From assembly GCA_025997615.1 (NCBI GenBank), contig BNUV01000102.1, positions 1 through 8,614 on the forward strand: a stretch of DNA of 8,614 bases, given 5' to 3'. Both the position numbers and the translations under genes were made by a program. The stretch is from Spirochaetia bacterium (GTDB lineage Bacteria > Spirochaetota > Spirochaetia > Treponematales > Breznakiellaceae). Below, in pieces: positions 1 to 5,467 of this stretch (the first letter of the stretch is position 1; the number at the start of each line of letters is the position of its first letter). Below the pieces are notes generated by a model. That model had not been told where the DNA came from, ran no database searches, and was given only the letters and a program-made list of their open reading frames with translations.

Positions 1-2
1 TT

Positions 3-1142
3 TGCGCCCGCCTGGCGGAAAAATCTATCAACATTCCTACGGGAATTCAAACGCTGGTAATACCCCGGCTCCTGGGGGGAGAAAACGTTCTTTTCCGTTC
101 GCCCACCGGTACGGGAAAAACCTTCGCCTACCTTCTGCCCCTGTTTCAGCGGTTTTTTTCTGTTGATAATAATGGTGATAAAAACAGGCCGGGACTGCGC
201 ATCCTTGTCTGCGCCCCCACATACGAGCTTTGCGCCCAGATCAAGGCCGAGGCGGATTTTCTTTTGCGTGATTGGACCGCCGGGGGCTCGAGTCCCCATG
301 CCGGTCTTGTCATCGGGTCCGCCAGCATGGGGCGGCAAATCGAGGGCCTTAAAAAAGAAAAGCCCCCGGTGATCGTGGGAAACCCCGGCCGGCTTCTCCA
401 GCTTGCCCGCATGGGGAAGCTTAAATTCAACGCCCTTGAAGCCCTGGTTCTGGACGAAGGGGACCGGCTTTTGGCGGAGGAACTGCGGGGAGAAACTGAA
501 GAACTGATTCGTATGCTGCCGGCCGAACGGTTGAGCACCGCCTGTTCCGCCACGCTTTCGGTAAAAAACCGGGAGCGGCTTCTCCCGCTTTTGGGGACGC
601 CCTGTTTTGTCGGGGAAGAGGGGGAAGAAAAAATAGTCCGGGAACAGATCGAACACTGGGCTTTTTTCTGCGAGGGCCGGCAAAAAATTTCTTTTCTCCG
701 GTCTTTTCTGGCGGCGGTAAAACCCCGGAAGGCTTTGGTGTTTACGGGCCGGAGTTATGATGCGGGAAAGATCGTTTCCCAGTTGCAGCATCACAAGATC
801 CCCGTGCTGGGGCTTTACGGCGACATGGACAAAAAAGACAGACGGGCCGCCGCGGAAGCTTTTCGCCGGGGCAAAATTTCCGCGCTGGTTTCCAGCGACC
901 TCGCTTCCCGGGGGCTGGACTTTCCGGGGATCACCCACATCATCGCCCTGGATGTTCCTTCCGATACGGAGGCCTATATTCACCGGGCGGGCCGTACTGC
1001 CCGGGCGGGGAAGAAGGGGATCATGGTGAGCATAGGAGACGAAAACGAAATGCGGAGTCTGGCGGCGCTGGAAAAAAAGCTGGGCATAAAAGTTTATCCC
1101 AAGGAGCTTTACGAGGGCCGGATCGCCGCACCCTCAGTTTAG
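3..1142 (+). CDS. DEAD-box RNA helicase, 5'-truncated by window edge
   Basis: ATP-dependent RNA helicase of superfamily 2, expected to act in the cytoplasm on RNA duplexes (ribosome assembly or mRNA turnover). The reading frame is open from base 3 and the true start lies upstream. Motifs appear in order: Q motif (IPTGIQ), Walker A SPTGTGKT at 99-122, motif Ia PTYELCAQ, motif Ib NPGR, Walker B DEGD at 453-464, motif III SAT at 546-554, motif V SSDLASRGLDFP and motif VI HRAGRTARAG at 981-1010. Both RecA-like lobes are therefore present and only the extreme N-terminus is missing. Oddities: the Walker B box is DEGD instead of DEAD, motif Ia has Tyr where the family has Arg (PTRELA), and motif VI has Ala for the second Gly of GRTGR. 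There is little after lobe 2, so no dedicated RNA-targeting C-terminal domain. The gene converges on the HD-GYP gene. The family call is firm; the exact orthologue is not identified. Confidence 0.93.
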   Translation, partial: CARLAEKSINIPTGIQTLVIPRLLGGENVLFRSPTGTGKTFAYLLPLFQRFFSVDNNGDKNRPGLRILVCAPTYELCAQIKAEADFLLRDWTAGGSSPHAGLVIGSASMGRQIEGLKKEKPPVIVGNPGRLLQLARMGKLKFNALEALVLDEGDRLLAEELRGETEELIRMLPAERLSTACSATLSVKNRERLLPLLGTPCFVGEEGEEKIVREQIEHWAFFCEGRQKISFLRSFLAAVKPRKALVFTGRSYDAGKIVSQLQHHKIPVLGLYGDMDKKDRRAAAEAFRRGKISALVSSDLASRGLDFPGITHIIALDVPSDTEAYIHRAGRTARAGKKGIMVSIGDENEMRSLAALEKKLGIKVYPKELYEGRIAAPSV

Positions 1143-2237
1143 GGCGGCGATTTCTTCTTCGGTCAGTGCGCGGAGGATCTTTACCCCCGATGCGGAAGTT
1201 TCGACGGCGGCGCCGTTGTCCGGATCATCATTGCCTGAAATTTTTACGATGGGGAATCTGGGATCGCCGGGGTTTACATCCACAACCTGGGCCTTCTTCC
1301 CCGATGAAAGCAGCACAAAAGTGCCGATGGGATAAATCGAAAGCGAGTATACCAACGCGCGGATAACAGTATCATCGTAAGCTTTTCCTTCGTTTCGCAG
1401 AAGATCCAGTATGCCCGCATGACCGTTTTTGGCGTCTTTATGGGGCCGGTTCGCCGTCAGCGCCTCGTAAGAACAGGCCACGGCGATGATCCTGGCGTAG
1501 AGGCTTATCCGGTCCCCGCTGATCATCTGCGGATAGCCGGAACCGTTTTCCCGTTCGTGGTGCTGCAAAACCGCGGTGCCGATTTCCGGGGGAAAGCGGT
1601 TGGCCTTGAGAATATTGTAACCCGTCACCGGGTGGGTAAGGATGTTCATCCGTTCCACCGGGGAAAGTTCCCGCTGAACATTGTAGATGTGCCGGGGAAT
1701 TTTTGTCATGCCGATTTCGTGGAGCAATGCCGCAATCCCCAGCCCGATAAGCCGGTCGGATGGCAGTTTAAGATAATCGCCGATGACGATGGAAAGGAAT
1801 GTGGACCGCACGGTGTGAGCGGCGATAAAATCTTTTTTTTCCTGATTTTTATTTTCAGTTCCCCGTACAGCCAGCAAAAAACGGCGCTCGTCTTTTATCA
1901 CGGCGCAGACGTCCTTTATTTTTTTCGCTAATCCGGCGAAATTTATTTCCACGCCAATGGCGGTTTGCATGAAGAGCTGTTCCACATAAGCTTCCAGCTC
2001 CTGGAAAAACTCCTCCGCCTTTTCCAGGCGGCCTTCATCAATATCTTCCCCACGATCTTTTTGAGCTTCGCCGTCGCTCCACAGTTCCCGGAATTCCCAT
2101 TTATCCAGAAGATGGAGCAGCCCGACGGAAAGGGGCGTTTCCGGTGAGGCCAGGACAAAACCGTTGTCCAGATAAACAGGGGCGGAAAAATATGTCCCCG
2201 GTGTTATGTCTGCGATATTAAGCTTAGACGCTGCCAA
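1134..2237 (-). CDS. HD-GYP domain protein with altered catalytic residues
   Basis: Protein of 367 aa resembling cyclic-di-GMP phosphodiesterases of the HD-GYP family, probably cytoplasmic (no signal peptide or TM segment seen). Residues 1-130 form an N-terminal region without a recognised motif, about 135-270 the HD-GYP core, and 300-367 a small beta-rich tail. Core landmarks: H141, H173-E174 in the HEIGM motif, H202, H226-H227, and GYP at 234-236. Canonical HD-GYP enzymes have HDxGK and a later Asp in a VAD motif; here these are HE, Met177 in place of Lys, and Cys255 in place of Asp. Catalysis is doubtful, although most histidines remain. The start is TTG (2235-2237), preceded on the minus strand by AAGGAG (plus coordinates 2248-2253) 10 bases away; no better start is visible. 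Its 3' end overlaps the helicase by 9 bp, and it is divergent from the membrane protein gene. It could be a c-di-GMP effector or a phosphohydrolase with another substrate. Confidence 0.88.
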   Translation of the reverse strand: MAASKLNIADITPGTYFSAPVYLDNGFVLASPETPLSVGLLHLLDKWEFRELWSDGEAQKDRGEDIDEGRLEKAEEFFQELEAYVEQLFMQTAIGVEINFAGLAKKIKDVCAVIKDERRFLLAVRGTENKNQEKKDFIAAHTVRSTFLSIVIGDYLKLPSDRLIGLGIAALLHEIGMTKIPRHIYNVQRELSPVERMNILTHPVTGYNILKANRFPPEIGTAVLQHHERENGSGYPQMISGDRISLYARIIAVACSYEALTANRPHKDAKNGHAGILDLLRNEGKAYDDTVIRALVYSLSIYPIGTFVLLSSGKKAQVVDVNPGDPRFPIVKISGNDDPDNGAAVETSASGVKILRALTEEEIAALN

Positions 2238-2239
2238 GA

Positions 2240-2268
2240 TTGACGTTCTCCTTCCCCTGGTCTATGAT
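2240..2268 (+). promoter_or_regulatory. sigma70-type promoter of the membrane protein-alaA unit
   Basis: TTGACG (2240-2245), a 17-bp spacer, then TATGAT (2263-2268). Each hexamer matches the sigma70 consensus at five of six positions and the spacing is optimal. The expected transcription start is near 2275, only a few bases before the GTG at 2278, so the first message would have almost no leader. Confidence 0.6.
2248..2253 (-). promoter_or_regulatory. Shine-Dalgarno of the HD-GYP gene
   Basis: AAGGAG on the minus strand, 10 bases upstream of the TTG codon at 2237. It is the main support for choosing this non-ATG start. It lies inside the spacer of the rightward promoter on the opposite strand. 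Confidence 0.65.
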
Positions 2269-2277
2269 AAAAAAACT

Positions 2278-3099
2278 GTGAAATTCAAATCCGTATTCAT
2301 TTTCTTCACCGCTATTATACTCATTTTTCTCGTCTTTGTAACCACGATCCCCTTCATCATGTTTGATGCCGCCACCGCCCGGATTTTTTGGGGCGCCAAC
2401 TGGCCCTTCCTCATTATCCTGTTCCTGATCCTGGCCGGGCTGGACTTTTTCTATTTTACCAACCGGCGGCTCTTTACCCTGCTGGAACGGGAGGATTGGC
2501 CCGCCCTGGTGACCTATCTGGAGGGGAAAGTTTTTCGCCGGGGGCAGTACCGTTCCCGGCTGGTAGGCCTTTTGTCAAACACCTATCTGGTCCTTCAGGA
2601 TTTTCCCGCCATGCTTCGTCTCGAAAACCAGCTTGCCGTGGTTAAGCCCTCTCTGCTGGAGGAACACGCCCTGGTCTTCGGCCTTGCCCGTATTCTGGGC
2701 AAAGATTTTACCGGCGCCGCCCGGTTTTTTAAAGGCTTGTCGGACAAGGCAAAAGCGGTCCCTGACAGGTCCTGGATCATCTGGTTTTACGGATTTTCAT
2801 TGTTCCTGTCCCGGCAGATGGCTCAGGCGGCGGATCAGTTTGTGCTCCTGGCCAAAGTTTCCGGCGATGCCCTGCCTGCGGGGCTGGCGGCTTTTTTCCT
2901 GGCTGATACCCTGCAGAAGTCCCTGCCGGAAAGGCGGGAAGAATTTTTGGATGCCGCCGAAGCCGCCCTGAAACGGGTAAAAAAATCCCTTCCCCAAAGG
3001 GCACACTGGGAAAAGGAACGGGGCCGGCTAAAAACCGAGATTTACACCGTGGTGATTTCAAAATACCTTGATGATGCGGGGAACTGGCTATATGCATGA
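2278..3099 (+). CDS. two-TM protein with helical, TPR-like cytoplasmic part
   Basis: Function not recognised. From the GTG start the protein is 273 aa. A short basic N-terminus (KFK) is followed by a hydrophobic segment at about 5-29, a short loop, and a second hydrophobic segment at about 41-60 that ends before Arg63-Arg64. The positive-inside rule puts both ends in the cytoplasm. Residues 64-273 are amphipathic helices with a TPR-like rhythm (for example around LARILGKDFTGAARFF), but no clear TPR consensus was confirmed. The frame is open back to an ATG at 2206, which would add 24 residues. That start was rejected because it lies inside the HD-GYP coding region, upstream of the promoter, and places polar residues before the membrane segment. 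No Shine-Dalgarno precedes the GTG. The stop overlaps an ATG at 3096 (ATGA), and alaA probably begins 32 bases later at 3132, so the two are likely co-transcribed. An anchoring or scaffold role is possible but unsupported. Confidence 0.72.
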   Translation: MKFKSVFIFFTAIILIFLVFVTTIPFIMFDAATARIFWGANWPFLIILFLILAGLDFFYFTNRRLFTLLEREDWPALVTYLEGKVFRRGQYRSRLVGLLSNTYLVLQDFPAMLRLENQLAVVKPSLLEEHALVFGLARILGKDFTGAARFFKGLSDKAKAVPDRSWIIWFYGFSLFLSRQMAQAADQFVLLAKVSGDALPAGLAAFFLADTLQKSLPERREEFLDAAEAALKRVKKSLPQRAHWEKERGRLKTEIYTVVISKYLDDAGNWLYA

Positions 3100-3117
3100 A
3101 GATCCTGTATACTTGCC

Positions 3118-3124
3118 GGAAAGG
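3118..3124 (+). promoter_or_regulatory. Shine-Dalgarno deciding the alaA start
   Basis: GGAAAGG seven bases before the ATG at 3132. No comparable purine run precedes the upstream in-frame ATG at 3096, so this site favours the shorter, family-length protein. Confidence 0.55.
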
Positions 3125-3131
3125 TATCACC

Positions 3132-4349
3132 ATGAAAACGTATGAAAAGTCTGTAAAACTTGCCGATGTCTGTTACGAAATCCGGGGCCCGGTGCTCAAA
3201 GAAGCCAAGCGGCTGGAGGACGAAGGTTTCAGGGTCATCAAACTGAACACGGGCAATCCCGCGCCTTTCGGCTTCAATGCCCCGGACGAGATCATCCACG
3301 ACATGATCATCAACCTGCAAAACGCCCAAGGGTACGGCGATTCCCGGGGGCTTTTTGCCGCCCGCAAGGCCGTCATGCACGATTTCCAGAACAAGGGCGT
3401 CATGGACGTGGGCATCGACGATATTTTTATCGGCAACGGCGTCAGCGAACTCATCATGATCGCCATGCAGGGCCTTTTGGATTCAGGCGACGAGGTGCTC
3501 ATCCCCATGCCCGATTATCCCCTGTGGACCGCCGCCGTCACCCTTTCCGGGGGCAGGGCCGTGCATTACCGCTGCGAAGAAACTGCCGGATGGAATCCCG
3601 ATATTGATGATATCCGTTCAAAGGTCAGTGCGAAAACAAAGGCCATTGTGGTGATCAACCCCAACAATCCCACCGGGGCGGTTTACAGCCGTTCGACCCT
3701 GGAAGACATCGCCGCTGTGGCCCGGGAAAACGGCCTTATCGTGTATGCCGATGAAATTTACAGCCGTATCACCTACGATGGCGCAGAACATATCCCCATG
3801 GCTACCATAGCGCCGGATACTTTTACAGTCAGTTTCGACGGTCTTTCCAAGGCCTGGCGGGCCGCCGGTTTCCGTGCCGGCTGGATGGTACTTTCGGGGA
3901 ACAAAAAGGGCGCCAAAGGTTATGTGGAGGGCCTGGACCTGCTTTCCAATATGCGGATGTGCGCCAATATGCCCTCGCAATTCGGCATACAGACCGCCCT
4001 GGGGGGCTACCAAAGCGTGAAGGACCTGCTCCTTCCCGGCGGCCGCCTCAAGGAACAGCGGGACATCGCCGTCAATATGATCAACGCCATCCCCGGCCTT
4101 TCGGTGGTCATGCCCCGGGGGGCCCTCTACTGCTTCCCCAAAGTTGACACGGAACGTTTCAACATCACCGATGACGTAAAGTTTATGTTTGACCTGCTGC
4201 GGGATCAGCATCTGCTTTTGGTCCAGGGCACGGGCTTTAACTGGAAGGAGCCGGACCATTTCCGCATCGTCTTCCTCCCCGACAAGGACACCCTAAGCGA
4301 CGCTATCCGCCGTGTGGGAACCTTTCTGGAAAACTATCATCAAGTATAA
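3132..4349 (+). CDS. alaA: glutamate-pyruvate aminotransferase AlaA
   Basis: PLP-dependent class I aminotransferase that makes alanine from pyruvate and glutamate, in the cytoplasm. Opening at the ATG at 3132 the product is 405 aa, the same length as E. coli AlaA, and the text is closely similar along the whole chain (early GPVLKEAKRLE, then LNTGNPAPFGF, GNGVSELI, PDYPLWTAAV, GRL.EQR, PRGALY, LLVQGT.FNW). Visible PLP residues are NPNNPTG at 176-182, Asp207 and Tyr210 in DEIY, catalytic Lys240 in GLSKAWRAAGFR, and the substrate-carboxylate Arg378 in FRIVFLP. An ATG at 3096 in the same frame overlaps the upstream stop and would add 12 residues (MKILYTCRKGIT). The later start is preferred because it matches the family N-terminus and follows GGAAAGG at 3118-3124, 7 bases upstream. 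The gene follows the membrane protein gene and converges on the XRE gene. A broader aminotransferase specificity cannot be excluded. Confidence 0.94.
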   Translation: MKTYEKSVKLADVCYEIRGPVLKEAKRLEDEGFRVIKLNTGNPAPFGFNAPDEIIHDMIINLQNAQGYGDSRGLFAARKAVMHDFQNKGVMDVGIDDIFIGNGVSELIMIAMQGLLDSGDEVLIPMPDYPLWTAAVTLSGGRAVHYRCEETAGWNPDIDDIRSKVSAKTKAIVVINPNNPTGAVYSRSTLEDIAAVARENGLIVYADEIYSRITYDGAEHIPMATIAPDTFTVSFDGLSKAWRAAGFRAGWMVLSGNKKGAKGYVEGLDLLSNMRMCANMPSQFGIQTALGGYQSVKDLLLPGGRLKEQRDIAVNMINAIPGLSVVMPRGALYCFPKVDTERFNITDDVKFMFDLLRDQHLLLVQGTGFNWKEPDHFRIVFLPDKDTLSDAIRRVGTFLENYHQV

Positions 4350-4356
4350 AAAGCAT

Positions 4357-4408
4357 AAAAAAGACGGTGCGCCTGGACGTCGGGTATATAATACCGCTGC
4401 GCACCGTC
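4357..4408 (-). terminator. intrinsic terminator-like hairpin for the XRE gene
   Basis: Perfect 10-bp inverted repeat: GACGGTGCGC (4363-4372) and GCGCACCGTC (4399-4408). The 26-base interior can form a second small stem (GGTAT 4383-4387 with ATACC 4391-4395). Read on the minus strand the stem is followed directly by TTTTTT (plus 4357-4362), as expected for rho-independent termination of the leftward XRE transcript. On the plus strand only a weak AAATTT follows, so it is a poorer terminator for alaA. The long interior is unusual. Confidence 0.6.
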
Positions 4409-4484
4409 AAATTTGAGGGTTATCCCCCCCGTATTTAAAATATCGGCGTGTAAAATAGCATACTTTAGCGGATAGGGAATCGCT

Positions 4485-4499
4485 CGGACCTTTGGTCCG
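4485..4499. repeat. small perfect hairpin CGGACC-TTT-GGTCCG
   Basis: Six-bp stem with a 3-base loop, 16 bases beyond the XRE stop codon. There is no T-run on either strand, so it is not a standard terminator. It may protect the 3' end of the XRE message or assist the hairpin at 4363-4408. Confidence 0.4.
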
Positions 4500-4515
4500 C
4501 GTTTACCGCAGAGGT

Positions 4516-4860
4516 TCACCGGGGGGCCAGGGCATCTCTTACGCAAATATCGAGGGCGTTGGTAAGGCGCTGAATCATCCTTCTGCGGATTGCCGGAGGC
4601 AATTTGCCAAGAAAATCTTCGTTTTCGTCCATTTCATCATATTCTATGCCCGATTCGTCCTTAAAAAGCCGGTAGGGTTCCACGTCCAGGGCTTCTGCTA
4701 TTTTTTCGATAAGTTTAATGGAAGGAAACCGTTTTCCCGTCTCGATCTGACCTATATAACTTACATCCGTATTGCACCGGGCGGCCAGAGTCATCTGTGA
4801 ATGCCCTTCAGTTTTTCTGAATTTTCTTAAATTCCGGGCAAAAATTTCCTTTAGTCCCAT
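4516..4860 (-). CDS. XRE-family HTH transcriptional regulator
   Basis: Small cytoplasmic DNA-binding protein (114 aa) with an N-terminal Cro/C1-type helix-turn-helix at about residues 5-66. The second helix starts at Gln22, the recognition helix spans about Val33-Glu40 (VSYIGQIE), and it continues into the usual ETGKRFPS turn and the helix LIEKIAEALDVEP. An acidic linker at 67-81 (DESGIEYDEMDENED) precedes a basic helical tail at 85-105 that may mediate oligomerisation. The start is ATG at 4858-4860. No Shine-Dalgarno precedes it, but a later start would remove the first helix of the fold. The gene is divergent from the response regulator-kinase unit and faces a control region with paired inverted repeats, the usual arrangement of a local autoregulated repressor. 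That it represses the kinase operon is inference from position. A possible terminator lies downstream at 4357-4408. Confidence 0.9.
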   Translation of the reverse strand: MGLKEIFARNLRKFRKTEGHSQMTLAARCNTDVSYIGQIETGKRFPSIKLIEKIAEALDVEPYRLFKDESGIEYDEMDENEDFLGKLPPAIRRRMIQRLTNALDICVRDALAPR

Positions 4861-4879
4861 TTTTATATGCTAGTTGCTT

Positions 4880-4906
4880 TGTAAGCTACTTGACAAATAG
4901 CTAATA
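4880..4906. promoter_or_regulatory. putative operator O1, imperfect inverted repeat
   Basis: Left arm TGTAAGCTACTTG (4880-4892), centre A4893, right arm CAAATAGCTAATA (4894-4906). The arms pair at 10 of 13 positions. The -35 hexamer TTGACA covers the centre, so a protein bound here would block RNA polymerase. The likely ligand is the adjacent XRE protein (inference). Confidence 0.5.
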
Positions 4907-4917
4907 TTCAATATAAT
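4890..4917 (+). promoter_or_regulatory. near-consensus sigma70 promoter of the RR-kinase unit
   Basis: TTGACA (4890-4895), a 16-bp spacer, then TATAAT (4912-4917). Both hexamers are perfect matches to consensus. The transcription start is expected near 4924, inside the 25-bp palindrome, leaving a leader of about 118 bases. A promoter this strong next to a regulator gene usually needs repression, which fits the overlapping operators. Confidence 0.75.
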
Positions 4918-4940
4918 TTATTAGCAATTTGCTAATAAAT
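4916..4940. promoter_or_regulatory. putative operator O2, perfect 25-bp palindrome
   Basis: ATTTATTAGCAA (4916-4927), centre T4928, TTGCTAATAAAT (4929-4940), with no mismatch in the 12-bp arms. It overlaps the last two bases of the -10 box and the expected start site. Its right arm shares 11 of 13 bases with the right arm of O1 (CAATTTGCTAATA against CAAATAGCTAATA), 31 bp apart, which suggests the same protein binds both. Confidence 0.65.
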
Positions 4941-5010
4941 AGAAAAAAACCAAGGGGGATCAGAAAAATAGCCAAAAGGTCATATTAGCGCCAAAATTAT
5001 GTGTATATTT

Positions 5011-5031
5011 AACGTATAACGTATGACGTGA
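5011..5031 (+). repeat. 7-bp tandem repeat in the response regulator leader
   Basis: AACGTAT (5011-5017), AACGTAT (5018-5024), then the diverged unit GACGTGA (5025-5031), which abuts the Shine-Dalgarno. ACGT recurs every 7 bases. It could be a second regulator site, a translation-level element, or chance in AT-rich DNA. Confidence 0.4.
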
Positions 5032-5041
5032 AGGAGGAAAA

Positions 5042-5452
5042 ATGACGAATAAAACTAGCCGGAAAAGGATACTTGTAGTAGATGATGATGAAATAGCTCT
5101 TAAAATGGCCTCGGTCATATTACAAAGTGAGTATGAAGTAGTTACTGCGGTATCGGGTAAAATCGCATTGGAAAAGTTAACGCATATTCGTCATGGTTTT
5201 ATTCCCGATCTTATTTTACTGGATATACTAATGCCATATATGGACGGGTGGGAAACATTTAATAAAATAAGACACCTGCACCTCTCAAAAAATATACCGA
5301 TCATTTTTTTAACATCTGTAGCTGAAATAGAGGGGCATCAACGGGCAGTGAATTTGGGAGCGGATGACTATATTGTAAAACCGTATGATTATCAGGATTT
5401 AATAAAAAGAATAGGAGCGGCAATAACAAACAAAACGGGAAAAAAATTGTAA
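5042..5452 (+). CDS. stand-alone receiver (CheY-like response regulator)
   Basis: Single receiver domain of 136 aa with no output domain, cytoplasmic. The acidic pocket lies in VVDDDE (Asp14-Asp16), the phospho-acceptor is Asp61 in LLDILMP, and the switch residue is Thr91 with Lys113 in VKPYD. All residues needed for phosphorylation are present. It probably relays phosphate or binds a partner protein. The start is well supported: AAGGAGG (5031-5037) four bases before the ATG. It is the first gene of a unit with the hybrid kinase (15 bases to the next ATG), so the kinase is the likely partner. Base use differs from the other genes: bases 5161-5220 contain 20 G/C of 60, against 36 of 60 in alaA at 3241-3300, with many AAA and ATA codons. 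This suggests a different origin from the flanking genes. Confidence 0.92.
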   Translation: MTNKTSRKRILVVDDDEIALKMASVILQSEYEVVTAVSGKIALEKLTHIRHGFIPDLILLDILMPYMDGWETFNKIRHLHLSKNIPIIFLTSVAEIEGHQRAVNLGADDYIVKPYDYQDLIKRIGAAITNKTGKKL

Positions 5453-5453
5453 A

Positions 5454-5459
5454 GGAAGG
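5454..5459 (+). promoter_or_regulatory. Shine-Dalgarno of the hybrid kinase
   Basis: Purine-rich AGGAAGGAG ends 7 bases before the ATG at 5468 and begins directly after the response regulator stop, supporting co-translation of the two genes. Confidence 0.55.
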
Positions 5460-5467
5460 AGATCAGT

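Larger units (their letters stand above)
4350..4515. other. convergent intergenic region, no gene seen
   Basis: The 166 bases between the alaA stop and the XRE stop hold two hairpins (4363-4408 and 4485-4499) and no supported gene. A 68-codon open frame on the minus strand covers most of it. It has no family resemblance, runs through both hairpins and overlaps both neighbours, so it is not called. Confidence 0.6.
4861..5041. promoter_or_regulatory. AT-rich divergent control region, XRE / response regulator
   Basis: 181 bases with strikingly lower GC than the flanking genes. It contains a rightward near-consensus promoter (4890-4917), two inverted repeats (4880-4906 and 4916-4940), four copies of the heptamer GCTAATA/TATTAGC (4900-4906 plus, 4919-4925 minus, 4931-4937 plus, 4983-4989 minus), a 7-bp tandem repeat (5011-5031) and a strong Shine-Dalgarno just before 5042. 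No clear leftward promoter was found. The best candidate on the minus strand is TTGTCA, 18 bp, TAGCAT, which would make the XRE message leaderless. Confidence 0.7.

Noticed and set aside
1419..1931. 170-codon plus-strand open frame inside the HD-GYP gene
   Set aside because: Shadow of the minus-strand gene, which has the HD-GYP core in this stretch.
2206..2277. longer ATG-initiated N-terminus for the two-TM protein
   Set aside because: It would lie within the HD-GYP coding region and before the promoter, and adds a polar extension ahead of the membrane segment.
2264..2281. five-codon leader ORF (ATG to TGA) overlapping the GTG start
   Set aside because: It has no ribosome site, and its ATG lies within the -10 box of the predicted promoter, upstream of the expected transcript start.
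3618..4259. 213-codon open frame antisense to alaA
   Set aside because: It lies wholly within alaA, whose catalytic residues and family length are intact; no ribosome site or recognisable motif supports it.
4340..4546. 68-codon minus-strand open frame between alaA and XRE
   Set aside because: It crosses both hairpins and overlaps two well-supported genes; the composition looks non-coding.
4861..5041. phage attachment site or mobile element end
   Set aside because: The palindromes resemble element ends, but no integrase, transposase, tRNA or matching second copy is present in the window.
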